A stretch of DNA of 24,509 nt from DASZCR01 sp964246705 (lineage in GTDB: Bacteria; Acidobacteriota; Blastocatellia; Pyrinomonadales; Pyrinomonadaceae): the NCBI GenBank assembly GCA_964246705.1, contig CAXTRQ010000086.1, positions 1-24,509 of the forward strand. Direction: 5' to 3'. The notes beneath the pieces were generated by a model that did no database searches, was not told where the DNA came from, and worked only from the letters and a program-made list of their open reading frames with translations. A program made the translations under genes and the position numbers. Numbering within the stretch: position 1 is the stretch's first letter; each line of letters opens with the position of its first letter. Of this stretch, positions 1-6,987 are shown one piece after another.

Positions 1-286
1 ATCCCATGCTTTGAAGATAATCCTTCGTCCCGCCGTACCAGTTATAGGGATAAAAGACGCGCGCTCTTTTCGGCAGTTCGCCGAGCGGCGGCGCGTGCAG
101 ATGATCTTCGTGGCCGTGCGAGAGCAGAATCACGTCAGTACCGGAGAGCGCACTGGTATTGACCGGCTTCGGAAAGACGTTCCACTGGCCGCAGTAGGCC
201 GGGCCTTTGAACCACGGGTCGATCACGATTTTCAAATCACCCGTGTCAATCAATACGCACGCGTGGCAGACATATTCGACTCGCAT
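1..286 (-). CDS. MBL-fold metallo-hydrolase, partial (N-terminus only)
   Basis: This reading frame runs off the left edge of the window, so only the first 95 codons are present. It starts with ATG at 286, preceded by a good Shine-Dalgarno sequence (CGGAGG) that lies in the short gap after the heparinase stop. Residues 57-62 (HGHEDH) form the HxHxDH zinc-binding signature of the metallo-beta-lactamase fold, preceded by the usual IVIDPWF strand near residue 20. The overall look is closest to the UlaG-like branch of stand-alone MBL hydrolases. Its stop-to-start distance from the upstream gene is 11 bases, so it is almost certainly cotranscribed with the polysaccharide genes. The substrate cannot be told from this fragment; a role in processing a polysaccharide-derived product is inference from context. 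Confidence 0.85.
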   Translation of the reverse strand, partial: MRVEYVCHACVLIDTGDLKIVIDPWFKGPAYCGQWNVFPKPVNTSALSGTDVILLSHGHEDHLHAPPLGELPKRARVFYPYNWYGGTKDYLQSMG

Positions 287-297
287 ATGTGCCTCCG

Positions 298-2460
298 TTA
301 AATGGCGTGACTCAGTTTCAATGCTTCAAATCTCCACCGCCGAATTTGTTCCAAGCGTGCCTCCGCGTCCTCACCGGCGCAGACAGGCACGAGCGCCCAA
401 CGTGCGACGAGCGGCGCGTGGGCGCGCACCGTCCAGCAAGCGGCCTGTGACTGAATCTTCGACCCGTAGTCGCGCGAACTCCAGCGCGCCTCAATCGTCG
501 CCGCTTCTTTCACATCGAGCGGAGAGACGAGCAGGCGTGCGCCCGTCATCTTATCGCAGACCTCGACGATTTTATCAGCGCGCAGGCGCAGGTCTGTGCC
601 CGGCGCGAAGTGAAAAAGAAAACGGCAGATGTGTGCGCCCGCGCCCGCGAGCGTGTCTTCGACGAGCCAGAAGCGGGCGCGCTTTTCAAATGTCACCGCG
701 CGACGATGCGTCACCGCTCCGCCCGCGAGCCGACGGTAGCCATAATGCTCGGCGGAAACCACATCGCGCACGGCGTTGCTCTCCCACCGAAGGACGCGCG
801 GGCGAGCTTCATCGCCGATGACAAAAGGCGTCTGCTCGTCAATGGTGTTCTGCTCCGCGCCATCAACTTCGACGGTCGAATGATAAGCGGTCGAGCGAAA
901 CTGTTGGCGCGCGCGCAAATCTCCGACGTAGATGTATGTCGCGGGGTCTGCGATGAAGATTGCCCCGCAGGCGGCGACTTCGATGCTCAAAGCGTCGTTG
1001 TGCCCGTGCGAGCCGCGCCCGGAGAGTCCTGCGCCGCTCGCGTTGAAGAACAGGTAGAGGTCTCCCTCGCGCATGATGTATGTTCCCGCTTCACGGAAGG
1101 CGCGCGAGGCCGGAGCGGGCGCGGTTTCGTTGCGTAGCTTTTGATAAGCGTCGAGTCCGTCGCCGCCGAGCATCCAGAGCAACTCGACGGGCGCATCAAA
1201 CTCCGCGCGTGTACCCCCAAATAATTCGCCGGAGAATTTCCAGCGCGGCTCTCTGAAGAGCGCCGCGCCGATGGCGAGCACGTAAGCATGTTCGTCCGCC
1301 GCGTGGCGCTTGATGGGCAGTATTTGACCGCTGTCCGTATCGCCGACGAGCGGAGCGCGCCCGTCGGGGCGCAGGTATGCGTGCATGTAGTCGAGCATTG
1401 CGCGCAGCTTTTGCCAGTATCTCTCGTCAATCTCAATTTCGTTGGCGCGACACAGGATAAAAGAGTAGAGAAAAAGCTCCAGCACGAGACGATGATAGCC
1501 GGTCGAAGCCTCCGCGTCTGCGCCGTCTTCAAAAACCTGCTTGTCCATCTCTGCCAATAGTTCGCGCAATGCCAGTTCGCGCCACTTCTCAGCCGCCGCC
1601 AACTCAGGCAGACAGACGCCGAGCCACAGCAACCCCGCGACATCCGAGAGATAATGATTGCTCGTCACGAGATGCGAAAATTCCAGATTGCGAATGATGT
1701 GCGCGCCGTGCTCGTCAAAGATTGCGAGCATCATCGAGAGCCGCGCTTCGTTCAACTGCGGCGAGCGTCGAAAGAGTTGAAAAGCGGCCAGCAAATTTAT
1801 CGAGCGCAACGCCGCTTCCATCGCGCAGTTCCAGTTGACGCCGCGCCCCAGAGGATTCTGCTCGCGCCAGCTTTCCACCTGCGAGAAAAATTCCGCCGCG
1901 AATCGCTCGTCGCCGTTGACGGCGTAGGCACGCCCCAGCGCGTTGAGATGAGAGAGACGATTCAATTCCCAGACAACGCGCGCGTCGGAGCCGTCGCCGC
2001 GAAACAGATTCACGTCGCAGTGATATTCGAGCGGCCAACGCACGCCGGAGAGCGGGTCACGCCGCCAGTCAATCTCCGCGCCGAAATTCCGGACGCCGTA
2101 GCCGAGCAGAGGCCACGCGTGTTCCTCCGAGATGCGTTGCGCCTGTTCAATCAAGTGCGCTGTTTCAGCCGGAAAGAACTGCTGCTGGCGGCGCGCGAGT
2201 TCTTCCGGCGGGAGGTTGAATCCGGGCAGAAACGCGGGGCGCGGGCGCGTGCGGAAATAAGCGAGCAACCCGGTCGCCGTCATCTGCGCGAACTCCCCGC
2301 TCAGACGCGCCGTCTCGTCTCCGCCCGCACTCCGCGCCAGCATCGCGCGCTCGCGCCTGTGCACTAACCCCACGCGGCCACGCCGTCCAACTTCCAGTAG
2401 CAGCGTGCGCCACTTCACATCCCCGCGCACCGCCCGTTTGATTTTGTGAAGCAAAGTCAT
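298..2460 (-). CDS. Heparinase II/III family polysaccharide lyase-like protein
   Basis: The 720-residue protein has the layout of the heparinase II/III and alginate-lyase superfamily: an alpha/alpha toroid in the first ~430 residues, including TSNHYLSDVAGLL (266-278) and a conserved STGYHRLVLELF stretch (319-330), then a beta-sandwich domain starting near 455. The family hallmark GHGHNDALS is at 484-492, with His485, His487, Asn488 and Asp489 in metal or substrate-binding positions. Members cleave uronic-acid-containing polysaccharides by beta-elimination. No signal peptide is visible, which is usual for the copies inside exopolysaccharide clusters. It lies 61 bases downstream of the UDP-GlcNAc 2-epimerase and 11 bases upstream of the MBL hydrolase, so it probably edits or turns over the polymer made by this cluster. 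Substrate is unknown. The ATG at 2460 has no strong ribosome site. Confidence 0.88.
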   Translation of the reverse strand: MTLLHKIKRAVRGDVKWRTLLLEVGRRGRVGLVHRRERAMLARSAGGDETARLSGEFAQMTATGLLAYFRTRPRPAFLPGFNLPPEELARRQQQFFPAETAHLIEQAQRISEEHAWPLLGYGVRNFGAEIDWRRDPLSGVRWPLEYHCDVNLFRGDGSDARVVWELNRLSHLNALGRAYAVNGDERFAAEFFSQVESWREQNPLGRGVNWNCAMEAALRSINLLAAFQLFRRSPQLNEARLSMMLAIFDEHGAHIIRNLEFSHLVTSNHYLSDVAGLLWLGVCLPELAAAEKWRELALRELLAEMDKQVFEDGADAEASTGYHRLVLELFLYSFILCRANEIEIDERYWQKLRAMLDYMHAYLRPDGRAPLVGDTDSGQILPIKRHAADEHAYVLAIGAALFREPRWKFSGELFGGTRAEFDAPVELLWMLGGDGLDAYQKLRNETAPAPASRAFREAGTYIMREGDLYLFFNASGAGLSGRGSHGHNDALSIEVAACGAIFIADPATYIYVGDLRARQQFRSTAYHSTVEVDGAEQNTIDEQTPFVIGDEARPRVLRWESNAVRDVVSAEHYGYRRLAGGAVTHRRAVTFEKRARFWLVEDTLAGAGAHICRFLFHFAPGTDLRLRADKIVEVCDKMTGARLLVSPLDVKEAATIEARWSSRDYGSKIQSQAACWTVRAHAPLVARWALVPVCAGEDAEARLEQIRRWRFEALKLSHAI

Positions 2461-2470
2461 AAGAAAAACG

Positions 2471-2544
2471 ATGAACGCCGCAACGCGGGGCGATGAACTG
2501 AAGACAACAGCTTTTCTGTTTTCAGTTCACCGTTCCGCGTTCAT
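2471..2544. repeat. Intergenic imperfect inverted repeat reaching into the epimerase 3' end
   Basis: Arms ATGAACGC (2471-2478) and GCGTTCAT (2537-2544), GAACTGAA (2495-2502) and TTCAGTTC (2521-2528), and an inner AACAG/CTGTT pair (2506-2510, 2516-2520) form a nested, imperfect hairpin. The epimerase stop codon (2522-2524) lies inside it, so the last residues of that protein (NYERGTVN) are encoded by the repeat. It contains GAACG and ATGAACG units like those seen near 20448-20549. It may attenuate or protect the message between the two genes; no U-tract follows, so it is not a canonical terminator. Confidence 0.55.
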
Positions 2545-3640
2545 AGTTCAGCATTTCATCAAGGATACGTTCGGCGGTATGACCATCCCAGAGCGGAGGG
2601 ATGCGCGCGGGTTCGCTGTTGCGCGATGCGTCGAGCGCGGACGTGGCGGCGCTGATGATTCTGCGCGCGTCTGTGCCGACGAGGGTGTTTGTTCCCATCT
2701 CGACGGTGATGGGTCGCTCGGTGTTTTCGCGCAGCGTGAGACATGGAATGCCGAGCGCGGTCGTCTCTTCCTGAATACCGCCTGAGTCCGTGAGCACGAG
2801 CCGCGCGCCGCTATAGAGTCGCAGGAAATCGAGATAGCCGAGCGGCTCGATGAGACGCAATTTTCCTTCGCGTTCGATATCTTCCGCGAAACCGAACTCC
2901 GCGAGATTGCGGCGCGTGCGCGGATGAACCGCAAAGATGACCGGAAGCCTTCTGCCGATCTCCGCGAGGGCGGAGAGGATACGCGCGAGCGCCAACGAAT
3001 CGTCAACATTTGAAGGACGATGCAGCGTCAGCACCGCGTAGTCCTGTCCCGCTACTCCCAAATCCTCGCGGATGGTTGACCGGGCGGCACGCTCCAGTTG
3101 TTTGAAGAGCGAATCAATCATCACGTTCCCGACGAAACGGATACGCGCGCCATGGATGCCTTCGGCGCGCAGGTTCGCCCCGGCGTCGAGCGTAGGCGTC
3201 AGCAAAAGGTCTGCGATTTGATCTGTGAGCAGGCGGTTAATCTCTTCGGGCATCGTGCGGTCGCGGCTACGAAGACCCGCCTCGACGTGCGCGACGGGCA
3301 CGAGCAGCTTGGAACAGACGAGCGCACCAGCGAGCGTCGAATTAACGTCGCCGACGACCAGCACCCAGTCCGGCTTCTCACGCAGCACGACCGGCTCGAA
3401 TAGTTGCATCACCATCGCCGTCTGCTGCGCGTGGCTCGCAGAACCGACGCCGAGATAGACATCCGGCTCAGGCAGTCCGAGGTCGCGAAAAAAGGCATCC
3501 GACATCTGCGCGTCGTAATGTTGCCCCGTATGCACGACGAGCGGCGTGAACTGCGCTTCACGCCGCCGCATCGCCTCGACAATCGGCGCGACCTTCATAA
3601 AGTTTGGCCGCGCTCCGACAACGTTGATGACTTTAAGCAC
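2522..3640 (-). CDS. wecB: UDP-N-acetylglucosamine 2-epimerase (non-hydrolysing)
   Basis: The 372-residue protein interconverts UDP-GlcNAc and UDP-ManNAc in the cytoplasm, feeding surface polysaccharide synthesis. Family signatures are in order: GARPNFMKVAP (9-19, the GARPN variant of the usual GTRPE), VVGDVNSTLAGA (95-106, Asp98), HVEAGLRS (118-125, Glu120), MPEEINR (130-136), LTLHRPSNVD (204-213, His207), TDSGGIQEE (284-292) and RENTERP (304-310). Length is normal. The start is GTG at 3640, chosen because the family begins directly with the Rossmann strand; the G is shared with the TAG stop of the toxin-antitoxin remnant, and no clear ribosome site precedes it, so translation may depend on reinitiation. 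With the upstream dehydrogenase it could give UDP-ManNAcA, or act on an oxidised sugar as WbpI does. Confidence 0.93.
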   Translation of the reverse strand: MLKVINVVGARPNFMKVAPIVEAMRRREAQFTPLVVHTGQHYDAQMSDAFFRDLGLPEPDVYLGVGSASHAQQTAMVMQLFEPVVLREKPDWVLVVGDVNSTLAGALVCSKLLVPVAHVEAGLRSRDRTMPEEINRLLTDQIADLLLTPTLDAGANLRAEGIHGARIRFVGNVMIDSLFKQLERAARSTIREDLGVAGQDYAVLTLHRPSNVDDSLALARILSALAEIGRRLPVIFAVHPRTRRNLAEFGFAEDIEREGKLRLIEPLGYLDFLRLYSGARLVLTDSGGIQEETTALGIPCLTLRENTERPITVEMGTNTLVGTDARRIISAATSALDASRNSEPARIPPLWDGHTAERILDEMLNYERGTVN

Positions 3641-3879
3641 TATTCGTAAGCTTTATTGCGCTGTCTTACAGCTATTACTTCAATCACACGATTCGCATCA
3701 TCTACTACATAATTCAGCTTCAACATCCTCAAGAGACAAACTTGGTTCGCCAGCACGCTCATCTGCGAACATGTTGTCGTAGATGTTTTCCCAGACTTCT
3801 CCCCGCCCTGTAGGGCTAACATGGCGGCGACCTTCTGTCCGTCCGTGTCAGTCGCAAATTGAATACCTTTAATGCTCAT
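3640..3879 (-). pseudogene. Decayed RelE-type toxin-antitoxin locus (antitoxin N-terminus joined to toxin C-terminus)
   Basis: The open frame gives 79 residues, but it is a composite. Residues 1-24 (MSIKGIQFATDTDGQK and on) match the start of small type II antitoxins that accompany RelE/ParE toxins. The match then breaks off and continues in another frame of the same strand (3805 to 3698), reading GEVWENIYDNMFADE and then SLSLEDVEAEL, the typical remainder of such antitoxins, before hitting a stop. The original frame meanwhile ends in NRVIEVIAVRQRNKAYE, the typical RelE C-terminal strand. So the antitoxin carries a frameshift near 3807, and most of the toxin has been deleted, fusing its last ~23 codons. 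It is embedded in the polysaccharide operon, and its stop overlaps the epimerase start. Neither protein should be functional. A sequencing frameshift could explain the first defect but not the missing toxin. Confidence 0.78.
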
Positions 3880-3924
3880 CTTGTTTCCTTACTCGCCTCG
3901 CTGTCCCAGCGCGCTGAAGGCAGC

Positions 3925-5262
3925 TTACAGTCTGATGATGCGCGCGCAGCTTTTCTTACGGAGGTCGCCATTGAGGGCGTTGCGCGTGTCTATGATGAGC
4001 GTCGAGAGCGCGCAGGTGCGTTGGTAGTCGACGCCGCTGTGGTCTGTGACGATAACAACGCAGTCCGAGGCTTTCAGTTCTTCATCCGAGAGGGCGACGG
4101 AGTGGAGCGGCTCGCCGCCGCCGACCGTGTGCGCGTCGTCGAAGCTGACCTCGGAGACGAACGGGTCGTGATAGCGCACGTCCGCGCCCTTCTTTCGCAG
4201 CAGGTCAATAATCGAGAGCGCGGGACTCTCGCGCATGTCGTTGATGTCTTTTTTGTAGGCGACGCCGAGGACGAGCAGGCGCGCGCCGTTGAGAGCTTTC
4301 CGGTCGTCGTTCAATCCGTCGGAGACGAGTTGGACGACGTGTTCGGGCATCCTCGAATTGACCTCTTCAGCCAGCCCGATGAAGCGCGAATCGAATCCAT
4401 GCTGGCGCGCTTTCCATGAAAGATAGTGGGGGTCGAGCGGGATGCAGTGGCCGCCGATGCCGGGGCCGGGATAGAAGGGCATAAAGCCGAAGGGCTTCGT
4501 CGCCGCCGCGCGAATCACTTCCCAGGTGTCAATGTTCAGAGCGTAACAGAGCCGCGCCATCTCGTTCGCCATGCCGATGTTGACCGCGCGAAAGGTGTTC
4601 TCTAAAAGCTTTGCCGCTTCGGCGACGCGCGCGCTGCTGACGGCATGAACGTCGTTGACGATCTGGCCGTAGAGAGCCGCCGCCACTTCTGTCGAATCGT
4701 CTGTGCAGCCGCCGACGACTTTCGGAATGTTGTGCGTCTGAAACTGCGGGTTGCCCGGGTCGACGCGTTCGGGCGAGAAGGCGAGGAGAAAATCTTCGTC
4801 GAGTTTCATGCTTCGCTCCTCGAACATCGGGAGCAGCACTTCGTCGGTCGTGCCCGGATAGGTCGTTGATTCGAGGACGACGAGTTGTCCGCGCCTGAGA
4901 CGCGTCTGAATTTCTGTGGCCGCCGCGAGGATATAGGAGATGTCAGGCTCTTTCGTTTTTCTGAGCGGAGTCGGCACGCAGATGACGATAACATCGCACG
5001 TCGAGAGATGATCGAAATCGGTCGTCGCGCGCAGCCGCTCGGCTGTCACCATCTCTTTGACGGCAGACGAATGCACGTCGCCGATATAAGACTCGCCGCG
5101 ATTGATGGACTCTGCCTTCGCGGCATCCACTTCAAAGCCCGTCGCACGAAAACCCTTGTGCGCGAACTCGACTGCCAGCGGAAGGCCGACGTAACCCAGA
5201 CCGATAACGCCGATCTGTGCGTCTCGCTGCGAAATAAGCTTTTTGATTTCCTCTTTGATCAT
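3925..5262 (-). CDS. Nucleotide-sugar 6-dehydrogenase (UDP-GlcNAc/UDP-ManNAc dehydrogenase type)
   Basis: The protein (445 residues from the chosen start) oxidises the C6 hydroxyl of a UDP-N-acetylhexosamine to the uronic acid with two NAD+. The NAD-binding motif GVIGLGYVGLP is at 18-28, the conserved lysine region EAAKLLENTFRAVNI at 215-229, and the catalytic cysteine is Cys273 in GPGIGGHCIPLDPHYL. That last motif and the following SWKARQ resemble the WbpA (UDP-GlcNAc 6-dehydrogenase) branch more than WecC, so the product could be UDP-GlcNAcA rather than UDP-ManNAcA. The ATG at 5262 is preferred because it starts just before the first Rossmann strand; an in-frame ATG at 5310 would add 16 residues unlike the family. 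It is the first gene of the minus-strand polysaccharide operon. Confidence 0.9.
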   Translation of the reverse strand: MIKEEIKKLISQRDAQIGVIGLGYVGLPLAVEFAHKGFRATGFEVDAAKAESINRGESYIGDVHSSAVKEMVTAERLRATTDFDHLSTCDVIVICVPTPLRKTKEPDISYILAAATEIQTRLRRGQLVVLESTTYPGTTDEVLLPMFEERSMKLDEDFLLAFSPERVDPGNPQFQTHNIPKVVGGCTDDSTEVAAALYGQIVNDVHAVSSARVAEAAKLLENTFRAVNIGMANEMARLCYALNIDTWEVIRAAATKPFGFMPFYPGPGIGGHCIPLDPHYLSWKARQHGFDSRFIGLAEEVNSRMPEHVVQLVSDGLNDDRKALNGARLLVLGVAYKKDINDMRESPALSIIDLLRKKGADVRYHDPFVSEVSFDDAHTVGGGEPLHSVALSDEELKASDCVVIVTDHSGVDYQRTCALSTLIIDTRNALNGDLRKKSCARIIRL

Positions 5263-5580
5263 ACCTTTTTTTTTGCTGATTATCCAAGATTCACATGGTA
5301 GGAGAGGCACAAACTTTTACGGCCTCTGCAAACTTTAAGACTAGGGGAGCACAGCATGGCTGTCAAGCAGGCGCATATTATTGGCCGAACTCGCGCACGA
5401 CGGCTTCCGTCACATCTCAAGTATTGACTCTCCGCCGCCAGTCGTCATATTGTCGCGCTCCCTCGTCAAGAGTCCGAGTCCAACCAGAGGCAGAAGATAA
5501 TCACTACTTTTAGTGGGAGGGATGATCGGTACGTTCCACCTCAACGAATCCCTCGCTACATTCAAACTAGTAAGGAGACA
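5263..5580. other. Divergent intergenic region between polysaccharide operon and secreted-protein gene
   Basis: This 318-base stretch holds no credible gene. It must contain the start signals of the minus-strand operon, but no convincing -35/-10 pair was found on that strand. AGAGGC and GCCTCT (about 5302-5327) form a short inverted repeat near the operon leader, a possible operator. A weak plus-strand promoter candidate lies at 5424-5453, and the Shine-Dalgarno sequence of the next gene is at its right end. Confidence 0.5.
5424..5453 (+). promoter_or_regulatory. Candidate sigma70-type promoter for the small cysteine-rich secreted protein
   Basis: TTGACT (5424-5429) and TATTGT (5448-5453) are spaced by 18 bases, a reasonable -35/-10 pair. 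Transcription would start near 5460, leaving a leader of about 120 bases before the ATG at 5581. The -10 box is imperfect, so this is a tentative call. Confidence 0.3.
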
Positions 5581-5835
5581 ATGATGAGAAGATCTTTCGC
5601 TTACCTTTTTGCAGCACTAGTCTTCGCGCTGGCGCTCATCTTCCTCCAGTCCTTCACCGTTCAGACGGTCAAAGCCGACGGGAAAACTCTGCAAGAGAAG
5701 TGTGATCAATGCAATATCAGAAACAATCAGCAGTATGAGCATTGTGTCGCCATTCACGCCCTCGACGATGTCCGTTGCTCCGATCAATTCAATGCCGGTG
5801 TCGTTCATTGCTTCCGAAATTTCTGCGAGCAATAA
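5581..5835 (+). CDS. Small secreted cysteine-periodic protein of unknown function
   Basis: The 84-residue product begins with MMRRS and a hydrophobic stretch (about 6-28), a clear signal peptide or membrane anchor, with likely cleavage after an A-D junction near residue 32. An AAGGAG ribosome site sits 4 bases before the ATG, strongly supporting translation. The mature part has six cysteines at 41, 44, 55, 66, 77 and 82; from 44 to 77 they are spaced exactly 11 residues apart, about three helical turns, so they would line up on one side of helices. This suggests a disulfide-bonded helical bundle or a metal or heme-free CxxC protein outside the cytoplasm; there is no CxxCH heme motif. I do not recognise the family. 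It is one of only two plus-strand genes and is followed by a strong hairpin. Confidence 0.75.
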   Translation: MMRRSFAYLFAALVFALALIFLQSFTVQTVKADGKTLQEKCDQCNIRNNQQYEHCVAIHALDDVRCSDQFNAGVVHCFRNFCEQ

Positions 5836-5881
5836 CACGCGCCCCGCTTCAACATGTCCCATGACGGCGGGCGATAAAACA

Positions 5882-5934
5882 CGGCAGGCGAGTCTCTTCC
5901 GAAGAGGCTCGCCTGCTGGCGTCTATGGCTTTTT
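5882..5934 (+). terminator. Strong hairpin after the cysteine-rich protein gene, probable terminator
   Basis: GCAGGCGAG (5884-5892) pairs perfectly with CTCGCCTGC (5908-5916), and inside it CTCTT pairs with AAGAG around a CCG loop, giving a 15-bp stem with one G-T wobble. A TTTTT run (5930-5934) follows only 14 bases after the stem, so it is not a textbook intrinsic terminator, but its position about 50 bases after the stop at 5835 supports that role. Confidence 0.6.
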
Positions 5935-6062
5935 AATGAACTGTTTTTCTTGACAGTCCCCCTCCGAGAGTAGTACGAAGAGCGCACATAACGTGCAAGC
6001 GTCTCCATCAGACCGACAAGCGTTCCCGCATCAACTGATTCAAGCTTCGGAGGATTAATATA

Positions 6063-6710
6063 ATGCTCATCCCACATGCGCAAGTGACGGCGCGGCATTT
6101 CATGCTCACCTTCGCCGTCTGTGTCTGCCTGCAACTGTTGACGGCGACGCCCGCCGAGGCGCAGAGAAACCGTCCGGCGTCGAACCCGCGCGGGCGCGTC
6201 AACGAGAATGCTCTGCGGGATTGGTCGCGCGAGCACATGACAGAACAGATCAATAAACAGTTTGAGAAACAGCGCATCTCGCTGCTGCCGCAGATTAAGG
6301 AGGACTTCGCGCACATGCAGGTCGTCAACAACGAGATGATGCGCGCGGTCTTCGTCGCCGACACGCACGATTACAAAATCATTCTCGACACGACCGACGA
6401 GATAAGAAAGCGCGCCCGTCGTCTGAAGATTAATCTCATGCTGCCGGAGCCGGACGACGACGAGCAGATAGGAAAGCTGCCCGCACAGCAGGACGACAAG
6501 GCGCTCAGGAAATCGCTCCTGCTGCTCGACAACTCGATCATGAGCTTTGTCAACAACCCCCTCTTTCAAAAAACCGATGTGCTCGACACGAAGCTTTCGA
6601 CCAAAGCGAGCCATGACCTCAAGTCCATCATCGAACTGAGCGCCGCCATTAGAAAGAGCGTCGAGCGGCTCAGCAAAATTCCAGCATCGCAGGAAAATCC
6701 CGACCGATAG
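6063..6710 (+). CDS. Secreted helical protein of unknown function
   Basis: The 215-residue protein starts at an ATG with a GGAGG ribosome site 9 bases upstream. Residues 14-34 form a hydrophobic signal sequence ending in PAEAQ, so export with cleavage after AEA is likely. The mature part is mostly charged and predicted helical, with no cysteines; residues ~55-205 look like a long helical bundle (for example KQFEKQRISLLPQIKED and LKSIIELSAAIRKSVERL). I do not recognise a domain; nothing suggests an enzyme. It shares orientation with the cysteine-rich gene upstream but is separated from it by a hairpin, so it probably has its own promoter. A 75-bp leader before the ATG was not resolved further. 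The GC content and codon use look like those of the neighbours. Confidence 0.75.
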   Translation: MLIPHAQVTARHFMLTFAVCVCLQLLTATPAEAQRNRPASNPRGRVNENALRDWSREHMTEQINKQFEKQRISLLPQIKEDFAHMQVVNNEMMRAVFVADTHDYKIILDTTDEIRKRARRLKINLMLPEPDDDEQIGKLPAQQDDKALRKSLLLLDNSIMSFVNNPLFQKTDVLDTKLSTKASHDLKSIIELSAAIRKSVERLSKIPASQENPDR

Positions 6711-6808
6711 CACTAATCTCGCCAGAGCAGACGGATTGAAGATATAAAACCTCGAATCTTCAGTCGCTCAACTTTTATGCTTCTTCGCGGCTTGGCGTCT
6801 CCAACGTC

Positions 6809-6818
6809 NNNNNNNNNN
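6809..6818. other. Assembly gap with low-quality flanks (within the gene-free stretch 6711-6987)
   Basis: Ten Ns join two contigs. Just to the right, a G8C6 block (6850-6863), another C run near 6889-6896 and a T6 run look like degraded read ends rather than real genomic sequence. No gene is visible between 6711 and 6987. The real gap length is unknown, so gene order and distance across this point should not be trusted. Confidence 0.9.
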
Positions 6819-6987
6819 GGCCAGCAGCGGCCGGTACCGCCACGCGCGCGGGGGGGGCCCCCCACTCTCATAAATTTTTTGTGTGTGGCCCCCCCCAACC
6901 CCGCGAAGAAAGCAGAAAGCAAAGGAAGACGGCTTATCAATTTCTTGAGGGACTACCCGCCGACGTTCAACCTTCCGCGCACAAGCC

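Noticed and set aside
1654..2367. 237-residue plus-strand frame
   Set aside because: Antisense to the heparinase-family gene; Arg-rich shadow without a domain.
5805..6713. 302-residue minus-strand frame
   Set aside because: Runs antisense across the secreted-protein gene at 6063-6710, which has a signal peptide and ribosome site; no domain in this frame.
6850..6863. G8C6 palindrome as a hairpin
   Set aside because: It adjoins the N gap and other homopolymer runs and is better explained as sequence error.
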